NCBI GenBank assembly: GCA_033762255.1
Contig: JANRLT010000070.1
Coordinates: forward strand, 134,548 to 198,547
DNA length: 64,000 nt
From: Pirellulales bacterium
GTDB taxonomy: Bacteria > Planctomycetota > Planctomycetia > Pirellulales > JALHPA01
Reading direction: 5' to 3'
Both the position numbers and the translations under genes were made by a program. Below the pieces are notes generated by a model. That model had not been told where the DNA came from, searched no databases, and saw nothing but the letters and a program-made list of their open reading frames with translations. This document shows positions 27,026-36,579 of the stretch, piece after piece. Position 1 is the stretch's first letter; each line of letters opens with the position of its first letter.

Positions 27026-27811
27026 CTATTTTAACAAGCCAGGGGCCGCGCCTTGATTCGCTTGGCGTATCGGGTCGGAGGGAAGTGTGGCCATGGGGCC
27101 ATTTGGCGGAGTGGTGGATGGGGGTGTGTTCGCGGCGGGTTGCTGCGCGGTGACGGTTGTGGTCGTTGCCGGAAAGGTAGTTGCGGTGGTGGTCGCGGGT
27201 GGCGTTGTCCCCAGGGTGGCGGGGGCGGTCCCCGCCGCGGGGGGCACATAATTTGGGTCGCTGCGGCGTTCAATTTCGGCCGCGATCGCCTGCTGCTTAT
27301 GCTCTAAATCGGTTTTGTTCTCAAAATCCATCAGTAGCGGTTCTTCGCCGGGAAACACTTGCAGGGCCATGCCGGCGATTCGCCATCCTTGCTCGGTGGT
27401 GCGCAACGCCCACAGCACTTGCTGCTTTTCCATCGCAGGGTCGCTTTTATCAACGTATTCACAGCCGACGTGGGCGACCATCCCTTTGTCGGTTTGCAAA
27501 AATTGCACGGCCTTGATGCTGTATTCCAGCCCCGGACTGCTGGGAGGGTTAATGTCCAACGAGGTTTGCTGAATCGTTTGGCGAGCCGTGGGAGTGATGA
27601 GGGCGTCGGCGGCGGATTTGTTGCCGGATTTGACCGCGGCCATGAATTCCAAGACGATTTGATCCGCGGTCTTGCCATCGGCAGTTGTCGTGCTAGCAGT
27701 GCCCGATTGCTGGGTAGCGGCGACGGGAGGGGTATTTTCGGCGGACCCGCAACCCACCAGACTTAGCAGTCCGCAGCAACTCCCCACGAGCAAGAAAATC
27801 CTGGAAAACAT
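27026..27811 (-). CDS. Lipoprotein of unknown function with Thr/Pro-rich tail
   Basis: The ATG at 27811 (MFSRIFLLVGSCCG) is chosen because a GGGGA sits about 7 nt before it and it gives a compact lipoprotein signal ending LVGC; longer starts at 27817 and 27883 exist. The mature protein has a folded domain of about 120 residues (ADQIVLEFMAAVKSGNKSAA through VFPGEEPLLMDFEN) that looks like an NTF2-like or similar alpha/beta domain. It then has a low-complexity Thr/Ala/Pro-rich tail of about 80 residues. It is downstream of the giant GspK-like gene on the same strand, but a repeat-filled 412-nt gap separates them. No specific function can be given. Confidence 0.65.
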   Translation of the reverse strand: MFSRIFLLVGSCCGLLSLVGCGSAENTPPVAATQQSGTASTTTADGKTADQIVLEFMAAVKSGNKSAADALITPTARQTIQQTSLDINPPSSPGLEYSIKAVQFLQTDKGMVAHVGCEYVDKSDPAMEKQQVLWALRTTEQGWRIAGMALQVFPGEEPLLMDFENKTDLEHKQQAIAAEIERRSDPNYVPPAAGTAPATLGTTPPATTTATTFPATTTTVTAQQPAANTPPSTTPPNGPMATLPSDPIRQANQGAAPGLLK

Positions 27812-28223
27812 GGCCATTCCCCACGCAGTAAAGGCAAAATAGCGGCATGATCCAAATAGCCGCCAAGCGCAGCGCGACGTCATGCCGCGCCGTCAACACG
27901 GGGAGCGAGATTACTGGAATTTACCCAGCGACGTCAAGGTCAGAAATGCCAGCAAAGCATAGTGTATTTATGTCACTACGTGTGATGAATCGATTAGCGG
28001 TAAAAGTTTTAGCCGCTTAGAGATTACCGATTGTCGTTTTCCCCTCACGGAGTGAGAGGAGGACAATGTAGCCCGCATACTCCGTGTACGGAAAAGCTAG
28101 CGGTGCCGAAAGATCATCGATCCGCGTGTCAATTTCCCCTCCTAGCACACTTGGTTCATCAACCGCCAATGCCATCGGCGGCGTTGTTCCTCTCACGGAG
28201 TGAGAGGAGGACAATTCCGCTAC
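27812..28223. repeat. Intergenic region filled with REP-like hairpins
   Basis: After the giant gene's TAA stop (28224) lie CCTCTCAC-GGA-GTGAGAGG with tail AGGACAAT (28189-28216) and a second near-identical copy at 28041-28067. A GTAG-headed hairpin (GTAG at 28068-28071, stem arms 28073-28080 and 28084-28091, TCC loop) abuts it head to head, and a degraded copy is at about 27970-27988. The rest holds no credible gene. The region probably also contains the promoter of the lipoprotein gene. Confidence 0.7.
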
Positions 28224-31200
28224 TTACTCGATAAATTTTTTGATCAAAAACGCCTTATCCACGTTGTGGTTTTGGCCACGTTCAAAGGCGACGGGGCGGC
28301 TGCGGTCGATAATCGCAAATCCGCGATGGCGCGTGATCTCTCCCGTGTCGCTCCCCAGCTCTTGGCCGATCAAAAACGCCGGCGCTTGCGGGTCACCCGT
28401 GGTGTTGCCATTGGGCGTTACTTCAAAGTAACCGACTGTGACCCAAATGGCGTACACATTGGACCGGGTGGTGACCAGATTTGAAATGCGCTCCATATTT
28501 TGGGTCGCCAGGGGGTAATGCTGCGTGGGATTGCGGTACTCGTCCGTGGCCAGGGATTGCTCGGGACCAAATAGCAGCGTGGCGCCATCTGGTTGGCCGT
28601 TGACGTCGGGCTTGGTCCGCAACAGCGTCACATCCAGCGGATTGAGCGGCGCGTTCCCGGGTTTGGTCGTGCTATAGTTGGGGATCACCAGCGCGTTTTC
28701 ATTAGCCGAGCGGAACGGATTGCCAAATTTGGTGATGGGATTGGCGGCGGCATGTCCCCGACGCGAACTGACCAAATCTGCAAACGTGCCGCCGTATTTG
28801 CCCCGCGTGGGATCATTCCAGCCGTTCATCACGGCATCCCACGCGCGCTGGTTGTTGACCGTGTTGATGTTCACACGGCCCGGCTCGCGAAAATGCGAAA
28901 AACTGTGAAACGGTGGACGAAAACGATTGAGCGGGGACGTCGGGGGGATCACCGCCGCGCCGCTGGTCCCGCCGGGATTCAGCCAATCCTCATTTCCCGC
29001 AAAGCGCGGGGCCGTCGCCACCCAATCTAAAATCCGATAAAAACCGTGGGCCTGTTGGTTAGGCGCTGTGGCGGGCTTGGTCGCAAAAAAGTTCAGCATA
29101 TGGCCATAGGCCGGTCCCGGCGGCGTCGGCGGCGCCCCGCCGTACCAGGGGTTCAGGCTGTTGGCCGTGTTATCCACGAACAGCGGCTGCCCGGGGTTTT
29201 GGGGTTGCAGGTTGAATGCCTCGCTCCCTAGACGACTGGCGGAACAGGCGGGGACATGCATGATTTCGTAGGGATTATGAAACGGGCGATTCGCCCAGGA
29301 CATGTTGGGAAACGCCCGGCGGGGACTGCCGCGATAGCGCTGATTCGTTCCGTAGGTGGCGTCATCGATGGGATCGCCATAGGTTTGGTTCAGGTAGCCC
29401 AGCGATTGGCCGGGCTTGGTATTGGTCTGTTCGATGTCCTCCTTAAAGACCAGCGTCATGCTATTTCCCGTCAGCACGTCGGTCCGGCGTTCGCTGTTTT
29501 GCCGCCAAATGTTGACCTGGTCGGCGCGGGGCGTATTGTTGGGCATGTAACCGGCCAGATCGCCGGGCATGGCCGCGCGCTGTCGCGAGGACAAAACCGG
29601 ATGGGCGTTTTTGCCATTGGGATCATCCGGATCAAAGTCGCTATCATTGAATTTGCCGCTATCGGCCGAGGGGACGCGGTCATCGCCGTTGAACACCGTC
29701 AGGTCGATCGGCAGCCAATCGACCGTGATGTAGGGGTTGCGCTCGGGATGGTAATGGGCCGTCGGGTCCGCCACCCGTTGCAGGACAAGGGTTTTATAGT
29801 TGTCGGTTGTTCGGGTTTCGAGCAGGTTTTGCTGCTTGAGCGGCATATTTCCGCGGCTGTCCAGAGGCTTATCCAAAAAGAGCTTTGTCGTATCGACTTC
29901 ATCCAAGTCGCCGTACGCCTCGTCCAGGCCGGTTTCGGGATTGGTCTCATTTGGCCGGGGATAATAGTTGGCGGCCGACCACACCGGCTCTGAGATGCTA
30001 AAGCCGACATATTCATTCGTCCAATCCGTGCGATTGGCCCCCCCCGCCGCGTGTTTGCTGGTGGGAGATCCAAAACTACCGATCGTAATGAGCGCGGCGG
30101 AATTGTAATTAGCCGTGGGCTGGTTGGGATTGCCCGCGGTGTTAGTGATCTGCACGGTGTTCTTGCCGTTTTGTAGGATAAACTGGTTTTGGTTATTCAG
30201 GCGAAACTTAAACTGCTGGGGACTGCTGACGCGGGCTTCGGGTCCGCCCATCATGGCGGCGGGCTGCAAATCATGTCCCAGGGGAAAACAGCGCAGGCCA
30301 TTCCTGTCAAAGCCCATCTGCCCCGACTTGGTCGTCCCTCCGGGAACGATGACCGCGTATTGCCCGCCAAACAGCGACAGATTATCAATGTCTCCGGGAG
30401 GATTTCTTGTGGGAAAGCTGACCAGACCAGGATTGGGTGGTGTGTTGACCTCGTTATAGCAGTACAGCAAATCATTATCGGGAATTTGCGGATTGATGTC
30501 CTGACGCTGGGCAAAGACCACGATCCGTTCGATATCGGGATATGTCTGTCCCTGGGCGTTGGTTTGAATGGTCGGTGGCAGCGTGGTGCCGTTGGGATTG
30601 GAGGCGGAGTGCATGTTCCCCGTGACAAACTGCGGCGTTTGGTACGTGGCATACAGCGCCTGGTTGGGATCGCGGGACTTGGTCAAAAAGTCGTTGTTGG
30701 GATTGGTGTTGGGCCGGGTTACCACAATTCGCCAGACGGGGATGCCGTCGGGGGTGACTTTGTTCAGTTTGAGCCGCCAGCACTGATTGGCTGTGTCATA
30801 ATCGTACAAATCCGGGCATGCCTGCACGGAAATGGGGCTATGCGTCGCGTACAACTCCACAAACGCTGGCCCACGCGGAATAAGAGCCTGATCCAGATCG
30901 GGATCGTCATCGCGCAACATATCCTTGGGATCGGTGTCATCCATGCCGTTGCTGTCTCGTTTTTTCATTGCCCCGTCGTCATGCTTGGAATCGCGGACGC
31001 GGCGGTCGTGCCAGGCGATACCCTCCGTCAATAAGAGCGCGGGAGCCTCGCACCCCCAGACAATCCGCTTGTCGCTGGATTGGGTATTGTAGGTTTCCAT
31101 CGGGGAGATGATGCCGTTAGCCTCGACATCCCACCCCTGGTTGAGCGGGTTCACATCGTACTCAAACGGCGTCATGATGTTGTCGCTGTCCATGTACTCC

Positions 31201-33806
31201 ACCACATTAATCGCCCATTGCGCGATGCGGCGGCGCAGTTGCTCGCTGGCGGCGGAAACCGTGGTTTGGGCGTTCCCTTCTAGTTCTCCCGTGGACCAGA
31301 GCATGAGCATGTACAGATACTTGGCCACCTGCTGCCGGACCAGCGGATTATCGTTGAAGTCGGCCAGATTGTTGGTGTCGGACAAGTCGTTGACATTAAC
31401 CCCCTGGGTCAACTGCATGGCGTGCGTGCCGTTAATCTGGGCGTTCGCCGCGCTCACGCCATAGGCGGTGTTGAGCGACGCATAATTTAGCTGATGTACG
31501 CTGCTGTTAGCTGGTTGGATCGTCGTGGGGTCGCCGGGGGTGCTGTAATACTCGCTCATTTCATCCACGACGCCGTTGTTATTATCATCCAGGCCATTAC
31601 CCAGCGGCCAATTCAGATTAAACTTTTGCCCGGCCAGCATTTCCGGCGGTAAATACTTGCGAATTTCCGCCTGCTTTTGCGCGGGAGCGACGGTGGAGAC
31701 CAGCGTCGCCCAGGGATTGACCACCTGGTTATTGGCGTTGGCGATGGTCTCTAGCAGATGCGTGGTGGGCTGGCTATTGGCCCCGTTGTTGGGGATATAG
31801 GGCATGTGGACCGGCGTGTGCCAGCTTTCGGTGGTAAAGAGGTTGCGCTCGGGGACGACGCTGGAATTTGCCGCGCTGCCGTCAAAGGGACGCATCCGCC
31901 GCAGCCGCAGCGGCATTTGCAATGAATCAATATCGTTGGCCCGCAGGATCGCTTCTAGCTCGCTGGGGCTAAAGGGATTATCCACCTGGGGACGGGCAAT
32001 CCCGCGAGGCGCGCCCGCATGTAACAGCAGCTCATACGGAGCATTGAGCATCTCTTGATTGGGCAGGGCTTTGGTGCCGCTTTTGATGATGTATAGCGGA
32101 TTTCCCTGAAAGTCGATTCCCGTGGCCAAACGCCCCCAGATATCCGGCGGGGCCGAGCCATACACGCCTAAATAATTTAACCCCGAAGCGTTGGGAAAGG
32201 TCAGGTTAAACGCGGCGGCGGGGCTGCCCGTGTAATCGCGCGGCGTCCCTCCCGCCCGCAGCACCCAGGCCCAATGCGCGGGGCTGGCGATCCCCGCCTC
32301 GCCATTGGCGGCGTAACGACCATTGGGGGCGTTAAAAAAGAGGGCTGGGTCGGCGTTGAGGGCGATGCCCAGGTTGATTTCCGCGGTTCCATAACCCGAC
32401 CCGGCGGGCAAGATAAAGCCCCCCGCCGCACCCCCGGCGGCGGTCGCCAGCGGGGGCATCCCCGGCACGTTCGGACTATTGTAGATGGCCATATCCTGGG
32501 CCTTATTCCCGGCGGTGTTCAGATTAATCCGGCCATCCATGTCCAAAATGAGCGGGGCGATCAAGCGCTTGTACAGGCGGCCATCCTTGGTCATTTGCAA
32601 GGGAAAGTTCGGATCAATCCAGACGCTATCGGTGATGCCGTCGCCATCGTTGTCGACATCCCACTGCAACTGGCGATTGTCCGTCTGATACAGCAGTTGC
32701 AACCGCTGTTGGGGATTGACCGCCGCGTGCGTGGGATTACTGCCGGTAAAGTTGGGGTGTTCCAGCGGATTGGGGCGAAACATCAGCGTCCGCAGCAGCC
32801 TATTATCATTGCCCGCGGAATTTGCCAATGTCCGCAGCAAATCCGGATCATGAAACGAAGGCTTTACCTGTCCCGCGACGTCCAGCCGGATGTTTTGATT
32901 ATTTAAGTCGTAATACGCCAAAAACGCGTTTTGCACGTCCGGGGCGTCGTACGATTCGTTCATGCTCCAGACCGCGGGATTGAGGTGCATGCCCAAGAGT
33001 CCGGCGTTGTTAATAAGCAGCGCCAGCGGCTGGCTATTCATGCTAACAAAAGAGAGCTGGCCGTCGGTCTGATTATAACCCACGCCGGTGCCGGAAAATT
33101 CCCGCCCATTGATGAGAACGGTGTCCCCCTGGAGGGGTTGGACGGCGGCCCCCAGTTGATCGCGAAAGGACTGCACAAACAGGGTAATGCGGTTGGTATT
33201 TTGGGGAGTCTGGGAACTCACAATCCTCGAGCTGAGGACCTTGGCGTGGTTGGCGTTATTGGCGGTGCTAGTACCGATAATGCTAATGACCCGGCCGTCA
33301 TAATAGGCGGGGGTGGTGTTAAAGGACTGGCCATTCTGGGGGACTAAATCCAACGCCAGGACCATATTATTTGTGCCGGGTAGGTTGGCAGTTACCGACA
33401 CCACCTGCGCGCGAACGCTCTGGCTGCCAAAGATATCTTCTAACAGGGACTGGTGGATGAGCGCCGAGCCGGGAGAGAGCTCTCCGCGGAGCAGCGCGTA
33501 GAGCGACATGTCCACTTCGTTTTCCGGCGGGTCGCCGGTGATTTCCAGATTTTTGTACTGGTTGGCCGCGCGGCGGTTGGTATTAGCCACCAGCACAAAC
33601 GTGACGGAAATCATCACAAACAAAAAGAGCAGCGTCAAAACCACCAAGATCAAAATCCCCCTGCGGTTGGCGCGCGCGGGGTGTTTTCGCCGGGGGAGCG
33701 GGGTTTGAGCATCAAAATTCAGAGGGGACATCTCTCGGCTCCGCATAAACGCCGCTTCCTGTTTGGCCCGGAAACGGCGTGGGTGTGTCAGCTTGGTGTG
33801 ATTCAT
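28224..33806 (-). CDS. Giant GspK/PilX-like pseudopilin (1860 residues)
   Basis: The N-terminus has a long basic leader (about 50 residues) ending RRG, followed by ILILVVLTLLFLFVMISVTF, a prepilin-type helix without the Glu at +5. Absence of Glu5 is typical of the GspK tip pseudopilin. GRINLNTA near residue 422 and PGRVNINTV near residue 1642 match the GspK INxNTA signature. Asp-rich calcium-binding-like loops occur near 380 (DVDNDGDGITD) and 735 (DDNNNGVVDE). GspK proteins are usually 300-400 residues; this is about five times longer, with most of the extra length in Asn/Pro-rich beta-like sequence. It ends the pilus-like gene series and likely forms a large tip or exported surface domain. 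Internal starts at Met21 or Met26 are possible. Confidence 0.75.
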   Translation of the reverse strand: MNHTKLTHPRRFRAKQEAAFMRSREMSPLNFDAQTPLPRRKHPARANRRGILILVVLTLLFLFVMISVTFVLVANTNRRAANQYKNLEITGDPPENEVDMSLYALLRGELSPGSALIHQSLLEDIFGSQSVRAQVVSVTANLPGTNNMVLALDLVPQNGQSFNTTPAYYDGRVISIIGTSTANNANHAKVLSSRIVSSQTPQNTNRITLFVQSFRDQLGAAVQPLQGDTVLINGREFSGTGVGYNQTDGQLSFVSMNSQPLALLINNAGLLGMHLNPAVWSMNESYDAPDVQNAFLAYYDLNNQNIRLDVAGQVKPSFHDPDLLRTLANSAGNDNRLLRTLMFRPNPLEHPNFTGSNPTHAAVNPQQRLQLLYQTDNRQLQWDVDNDGDGITDSVWIDPNFPLQMTKDGRLYKRLIAPLILDMDGRINLNTAGNKAQDMAIYNSPNVPGMPPLATAAGGAAGGFILPAGSGYGTAEINLGIALNADPALFFNAPNGRYAANGEAGIASPAHWAWVLRAGGTPRDYTGSPAAAFNLTFPNASGLNYLGVYGSAPPDIWGRLATGIDFQGNPLYIIKSGTKALPNQEMLNAPYELLLHAGAPRGIARPQVDNPFSPSELEAILRANDIDSLQMPLRLRRMRPFDGSAANSSVVPERNLFTTESWHTPVHMPYIPNNGANSQPTTHLLETIANANNQVVNPWATLVSTVAPAQKQAEIRKYLPPEMLAGQKFNLNWPLGNGLDDNNNGVVDEMSEYYSTPGDPTTIQPANSSVHQLNYASLNTAYGVSAANAQINGTHAMQLTQGVNVNDLSDTNNLADFNDNPLVRQQVAKYLYMLMLWSTGELEGNAQTTVSAASEQLRRRIAQWAINVVEYMDSDNIMTPFEYDVNPLNQGWDVEANGIISPMETYNTQSSDKRIVWGCEAPALLLTEGIAWHDRRVRDSKHDDGAMKKRDSNGMDDTDPKDMLRDDDPDLDQALIPRGPAFVELYATHSPISVQACPDLYDYDTANQCWRLKLNKVTPDGIPVWRIVVTRPNTNPNNDFLTKSRDPNQALYATYQTPQFVTGNMHSASNPNGTTLPPTIQTNAQGQTYPDIERIVVFAQRQDINPQIPDNDLLYCYNEVNTPPNPGLVSFPTRNPPGDIDNLSLFGGQYAVIVPGGTTKSGQMGFDRNGLRCFPLGHDLQPAAMMGGPEARVSSPQQFKFRLNNQNQFILQNGKNTVQITNTAGNPNQPTANYNSAALITIGSFGSPTSKHAAGGANRTDWTNEYVGFSISEPVWSAANYYPRPNETNPETGLDEAYGDLDEVDTTKLFLDKPLDSRGNMPLKQQNLLETRTTDNYKTLVLQRVADPTAHYHPERNPYITVDWLPIDLTVFNGDDRVPSADSGKFNDSDFDPDDPNGKNAHPVLSSRQRAAMPGDLAGYMPNNTPRADQVNIWRQNSERRTDVLTGNSMTLVFKEDIEQTNTKPGQSLGYLNQTYGDPIDDATYGTNQRYRGSPRRAFPNMSWANRPFHNPYEIMHVPACSASRLGSEAFNLQPQNPGQPLFVDNTANSLNPWYGGAPPTPPGPAYGHMLNFFATKPATAPNQQAHGFYRILDWVATAPRFAGNEDWLNPGGTSGAAVIPPTSPLNRFRPPFHSFSHFREPGRVNINTVNNQRAWDAVMNGWNDPTRGKYGGTFADLVSSRRGHAAANPITKFGNPFRSANENALVIPNYSTTKPGNAPLNPLDVTLLRTKPDVNGQPDGATLLFGPEQSLATDEYRNPTQHYPLATQNMERISNLVTTRSNVYAIWVTVGYFEVTPNGNTTGDPQAPAFLIGQELGSDTGEITRHRGFAIIDRSRPVAFERGQNHNVDKAFLIKKFIE

Positions 33807-34090
33807 TCACAAAAGGAAACGAAGAAGGGGCTTTTCTGGCTCACTTCACGGACTTCGTTAACTCTTGTTACAGGTAATTTGTTTAACAGGAGAAAGCAGA
33901 GGGAGCGGAGTAATGCTATTCTCCGGTCTCTGCTAACTCTGCTATCTCCTGTTCAAATCTTCCATTAACTTTTGTTCAATTTCTGCCAGCCTTTTGTTTT
34001 GGCTATTTGGCGGCTACATGTCCTTCTGTTCGGCGACGGAGTAGCCTCCTAGGGTCTTTTATTCGGCGACAGAGTAGCCTCCTACAGCCC
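33807..34090. repeat. Intergenic region with long inverted repeat and two REP-like hairpins
   Basis: Between two pseudopilin genes lie an imperfect inverted repeat (arm 33882-33910, arm 33928-33957) built from AACAGGAGA.AGCAGAG-type sequence, and two hairpins GGCGAC-GGA-GTAGCC (34032-34046) and GGCGAC-AGA-GTAGCC (34065-34079). Each hairpin is followed by TCCTAG or TCCTAC (CTAG/GTAG head on the other strand). The hairpins lie just after the stop of the upstream minus-strand gene. Confidence 0.7.
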
Positions 34091-35347
34091 TTAATTCCAC
34101 AAATTTGGACCTTCCAGGTGGATCGTCTTGGTATGGACCATGACCGCGTCATCAAAGATCACCAATTTGCCCGAGACGCCGCCATTGCCGGGGATCATCA
34201 GGTCCGGCCCGGCCAGCGTGATCTGCCGCGAGCGGGTGTTGGGATCAATATTTGACGCGCTGAGAATCTTGACCCATTGATAACGCCGGGGTCCGTTATT
34301 CACCTGATAATGCAAGAGCGCCCATTCTCCCAGCTTGACGAGCAGCCAGTTTTTAAGCGCGGCGTCACTCACGCTAATCGTCGCTTCGCCGCCGCCAATC
34401 CCCGCGCCGGGGACAATGGTCACATCCACTTCCCGTTCGCGGGGAATCCCTTTGTCATTTCCATCCCGATTATCCGAGTCCAGCAGCACCGCCGAGGGCC
34501 GTTTATAAAACACCACAATCGACAGTTGCACCGGCATCCCGCCGTAGGGAATGCCGCGAGCAATGCTGCTTTGCGAACGAGGAAGCATCGAACGGCTGGG
34601 ATAAGCGTCCCCCACCCCCGTGTTAGGGATGGGCTGCAGCATCGCCATCCAAGTGTAGTTCCCCTCAAATGAGCGGCGAATGATGCTAGCGGGGGGAACA
34701 GGTGTGTTAGGCGAAATATTATTCGTGGTATCAAACCGATTGCGCGGGGGGCCGTCCGTGCTAAACGGTGTGTCGGTCAGGGTTTCGTCCTGCAGGGTAA
34801 AGATCGCCTCGATCGGGGCCACTGCTCCTAGGTTATTGGCCAGGCCCACGCTTTTTTGGTTGTTGCTGTCCAGGCGGGTCGATGTCCGGACCGAAATCCG
34901 CGGAAATTGCACACTTGGTCGTGGAAAGGACGGACCCCCCTGGTGCGGCACCATATCGACGCCGGCGGGCCGGGCGGCATTGTCCAGGCCCAGCAGGATC
35001 GGGTCGATAAAGATAGGTTGGGTTAAGATCGCGGGGATGTTGGTCGTGGCGTTGCTTTCGTCATATAGCGAGGTCCCGCTGGCCTGGCACCACAGCCGAT
35101 AATCGGCAAATCCCCGCGTGCGAAACGTCCGCGACGCGTTTAAAGCCAGATTGGCCTTGCGCTCATCCTGGTCCGCCTGGGCGACGTCATTTTGGCCCAG
35201 GGGCAGCAGGGCCGCGATACTCAGCAGGCCCACTGCCAGAATAAAGATCGAGATAAGGACCTCGATCACACTGATGCCGCGTTGGGCGTGCCGGGATGAA
35301 CCCCCCCGGAAAGCGGGGTGTTGTGGGAACGTGGGTAGTGGATACAT
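34091..35347 (-). CDS. Large pseudopilin, GspI/PilV-like
   Basis: The start at 35347 (MYPLPTF) gives 418 residues and lies 2 nt from the preceding gene's stop; an in-frame start 42 nt upstream overlaps that gene. After a basic leader comes QRG-ISVIEVLISIFILAVG, the prepilin cleavage site with Glu at +5. The sequence I-x-V-I-E-V-L-I-S is characteristic of GspI/PilV rather than the major pilin. The rest is a large soluble domain of about 360 residues with many beta-type Pro/Asn turns, far larger than usual GspI (about 120). It belongs to a minus-strand operon with other pseudopilins. Prepilin peptidase is required for maturation but is not in the window. Confidence 0.8.
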   Translation of the reverse strand: MYPLPTFPQHPAFRGGSSRHAQRGISVIEVLISIFILAVGLLSIAALLPLGQNDVAQADQDERKANLALNASRTFRTRGFADYRLWCQASGTSLYDESNATTNIPAILTQPIFIDPILLGLDNAARPAGVDMVPHQGGPSFPRPSVQFPRISVRTSTRLDSNNQKSVGLANNLGAVAPIEAIFTLQDETLTDTPFSTDGPPRNRFDTTNNISPNTPVPPASIIRRSFEGNYTWMAMLQPIPNTGVGDAYPSRSMLPRSQSSIARGIPYGGMPVQLSIVVFYKRPSAVLLDSDNRDGNDKGIPREREVDVTIVPGAGIGGGEATISVSDAALKNWLLVKLGEWALLHYQVNNGPRRYQWVKILSASNIDPNTRSRQITLAGPDLMIPGNGGVSGKLVIFDDAVMVHTKTIHLEGPNLWN

Positions 35348-35348
35348 G

Positions 35349-36506
35349 TTATTGGCCTCCCGCTTGTTTCGCGCCGCTGGCCAACTCACGCGAGGTTTTG
35401 AGATCGTTCAAATTGCGATTTCCTTGCCACATCGCGTTTGTTACCGGCGTGGGGGGGACCGCCTCCGCCACGGTGACCAAACCGGTCGAGGGATTTACCG
35501 CCACCCAGACCGCTTCGGCGTTTAAGTACCGCAGGGAGGGGTTTTGCTCTTGTTCCCGCCGCAGCGTGGTCAACAGATAAATCATCGCCGTGGGCCGGAT
35601 GGCGATGGGTAATCGCCCAGAGGTGGTGTTTTCCACATAAATGACTTGATCGACCCGGCCACTGGGGGCAAAGGTGATAATGAGCGGCCATGAAACGCTG
35701 CCAGCGGTGGCGGTGTCCCGGTCGGCCAGTCGGCTAAAGTCCGCGTCGCGGTTATCCGGGCCGATGCCCGAACTGGTCAAGTCGATAATGGGAAAAGGGA
35801 CATTCCCCGCCAGAGTAACAGGCGGGGCGGCGGACTTGCGCGGTTGGCGAATGATTTGAAATGGGACGCCGGCGTTGGGATTGGTGGTTGCGCCCGTGTT
35901 GGTCTGGGGAGGGGAAATATCCTGCAGCGCGCTCCAACTGATGGTGATCCGGTCGCTACTGGTAAACGGCTGACCAAAGGGACGGGGCCCCAGCCGATAA
36001 TACGGCCCGCGAAAGTTAAAGCGAATGAGATCCCCCCCGCGGACCAGGCTATACAGGCTGGCGTCATTGGGGCTAAAGGTCAGGCTGGCGGTCCCCTGCG
36101 GATTACCGGCGGAGGGCTGCGCCGTGATCCGCACTTGCACGGTGGAATTGAGCGTATCCCCGCTATACGGCGGAGGCGTCTCACACAGGAACATGGTGTT
36201 AGACTCGACCGGTTCGGGCTTATTGGCGTTATAGCCGGTCGCGCCGCTACCCGGGAGCCGCTCGATCCAGATCCCCGCCGGACGACCGGTCTCGACCGCG
36301 CGGGCGCGGGCCAATTCCAAATAGGTGGCGACCTCGCGGGCGGCTTCACGAATTTTGCGGGCATTTCCCGGAGGAGAAAGCAGCGGAATGGTCGCCGCGG
36401 TAATCATGGTCAAGATCACCATCACCACCAACAACTCCACCAGCGTCAACCCGCGCCGCGGGAAACGAAAGGCGCTAGCATCGAATGTTGTTGAATTTGG
36501 GTTCAT
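35349..36506 (-). CDS. Large pseudopilin, GspH/FimT-like
   Basis: The start at 36506 (MNPNSTTFDASAF) gives 385 residues; another ATG 48 nt upstream is possible. The prepilin signal RRG-LTLVELLVVMVILTMI has Glu at +5. The following helix IREAAREVATYLELARARAVETGRPAGIWIE matches the GspH/FimT pattern, in which a long helix is followed by RARAVETG. The soluble domain is larger than usual GspH. Its leader contains AT-rich short repeats (AATTAAGAATGA). It is followed, almost overlapping, by the GspI-like gene, suggesting translational coupling. Confidence 0.85.
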   Translation of the reverse strand: MNPNSTTFDASAFRFPRRGLTLVELLVVMVILTMITAATIPLLSPPGNARKIREAAREVATYLELARARAVETGRPAGIWIERLPGSGATGYNANKPEPVESNTMFLCETPPPYSGDTLNSTVQVRITAQPSAGNPQGTASLTFSPNDASLYSLVRGGDLIRFNFRGPYYRLGPRPFGQPFTSSDRITISWSALQDISPPQTNTGATTNPNAGVPFQIIRQPRKSAAPPVTLAGNVPFPIIDLTSSGIGPDNRDADFSRLADRDTATAGSVSWPLIITFAPSGRVDQVIYVENTTSGRLPIAIRPTAMIYLLTTLRREQEQNPSLRYLNAEAVWVAVNPSTGLVTVAEAVPPTPVTNAMWQGNRNLNDLKTSRELASGAKQAGGQ

Positions 36507-36579
36507 GGGATGACGGGGCGCATTAGTTGATCGAGGGAGTAATTTTATGTTCATTCTTAATTTTTCATTCTTAATTGAA

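Noticed and set aside
33453-33968. Plus-strand frames opposite the giant gene
   Set aside because: Antisense shadows of the 1860-codon frame without domain features.
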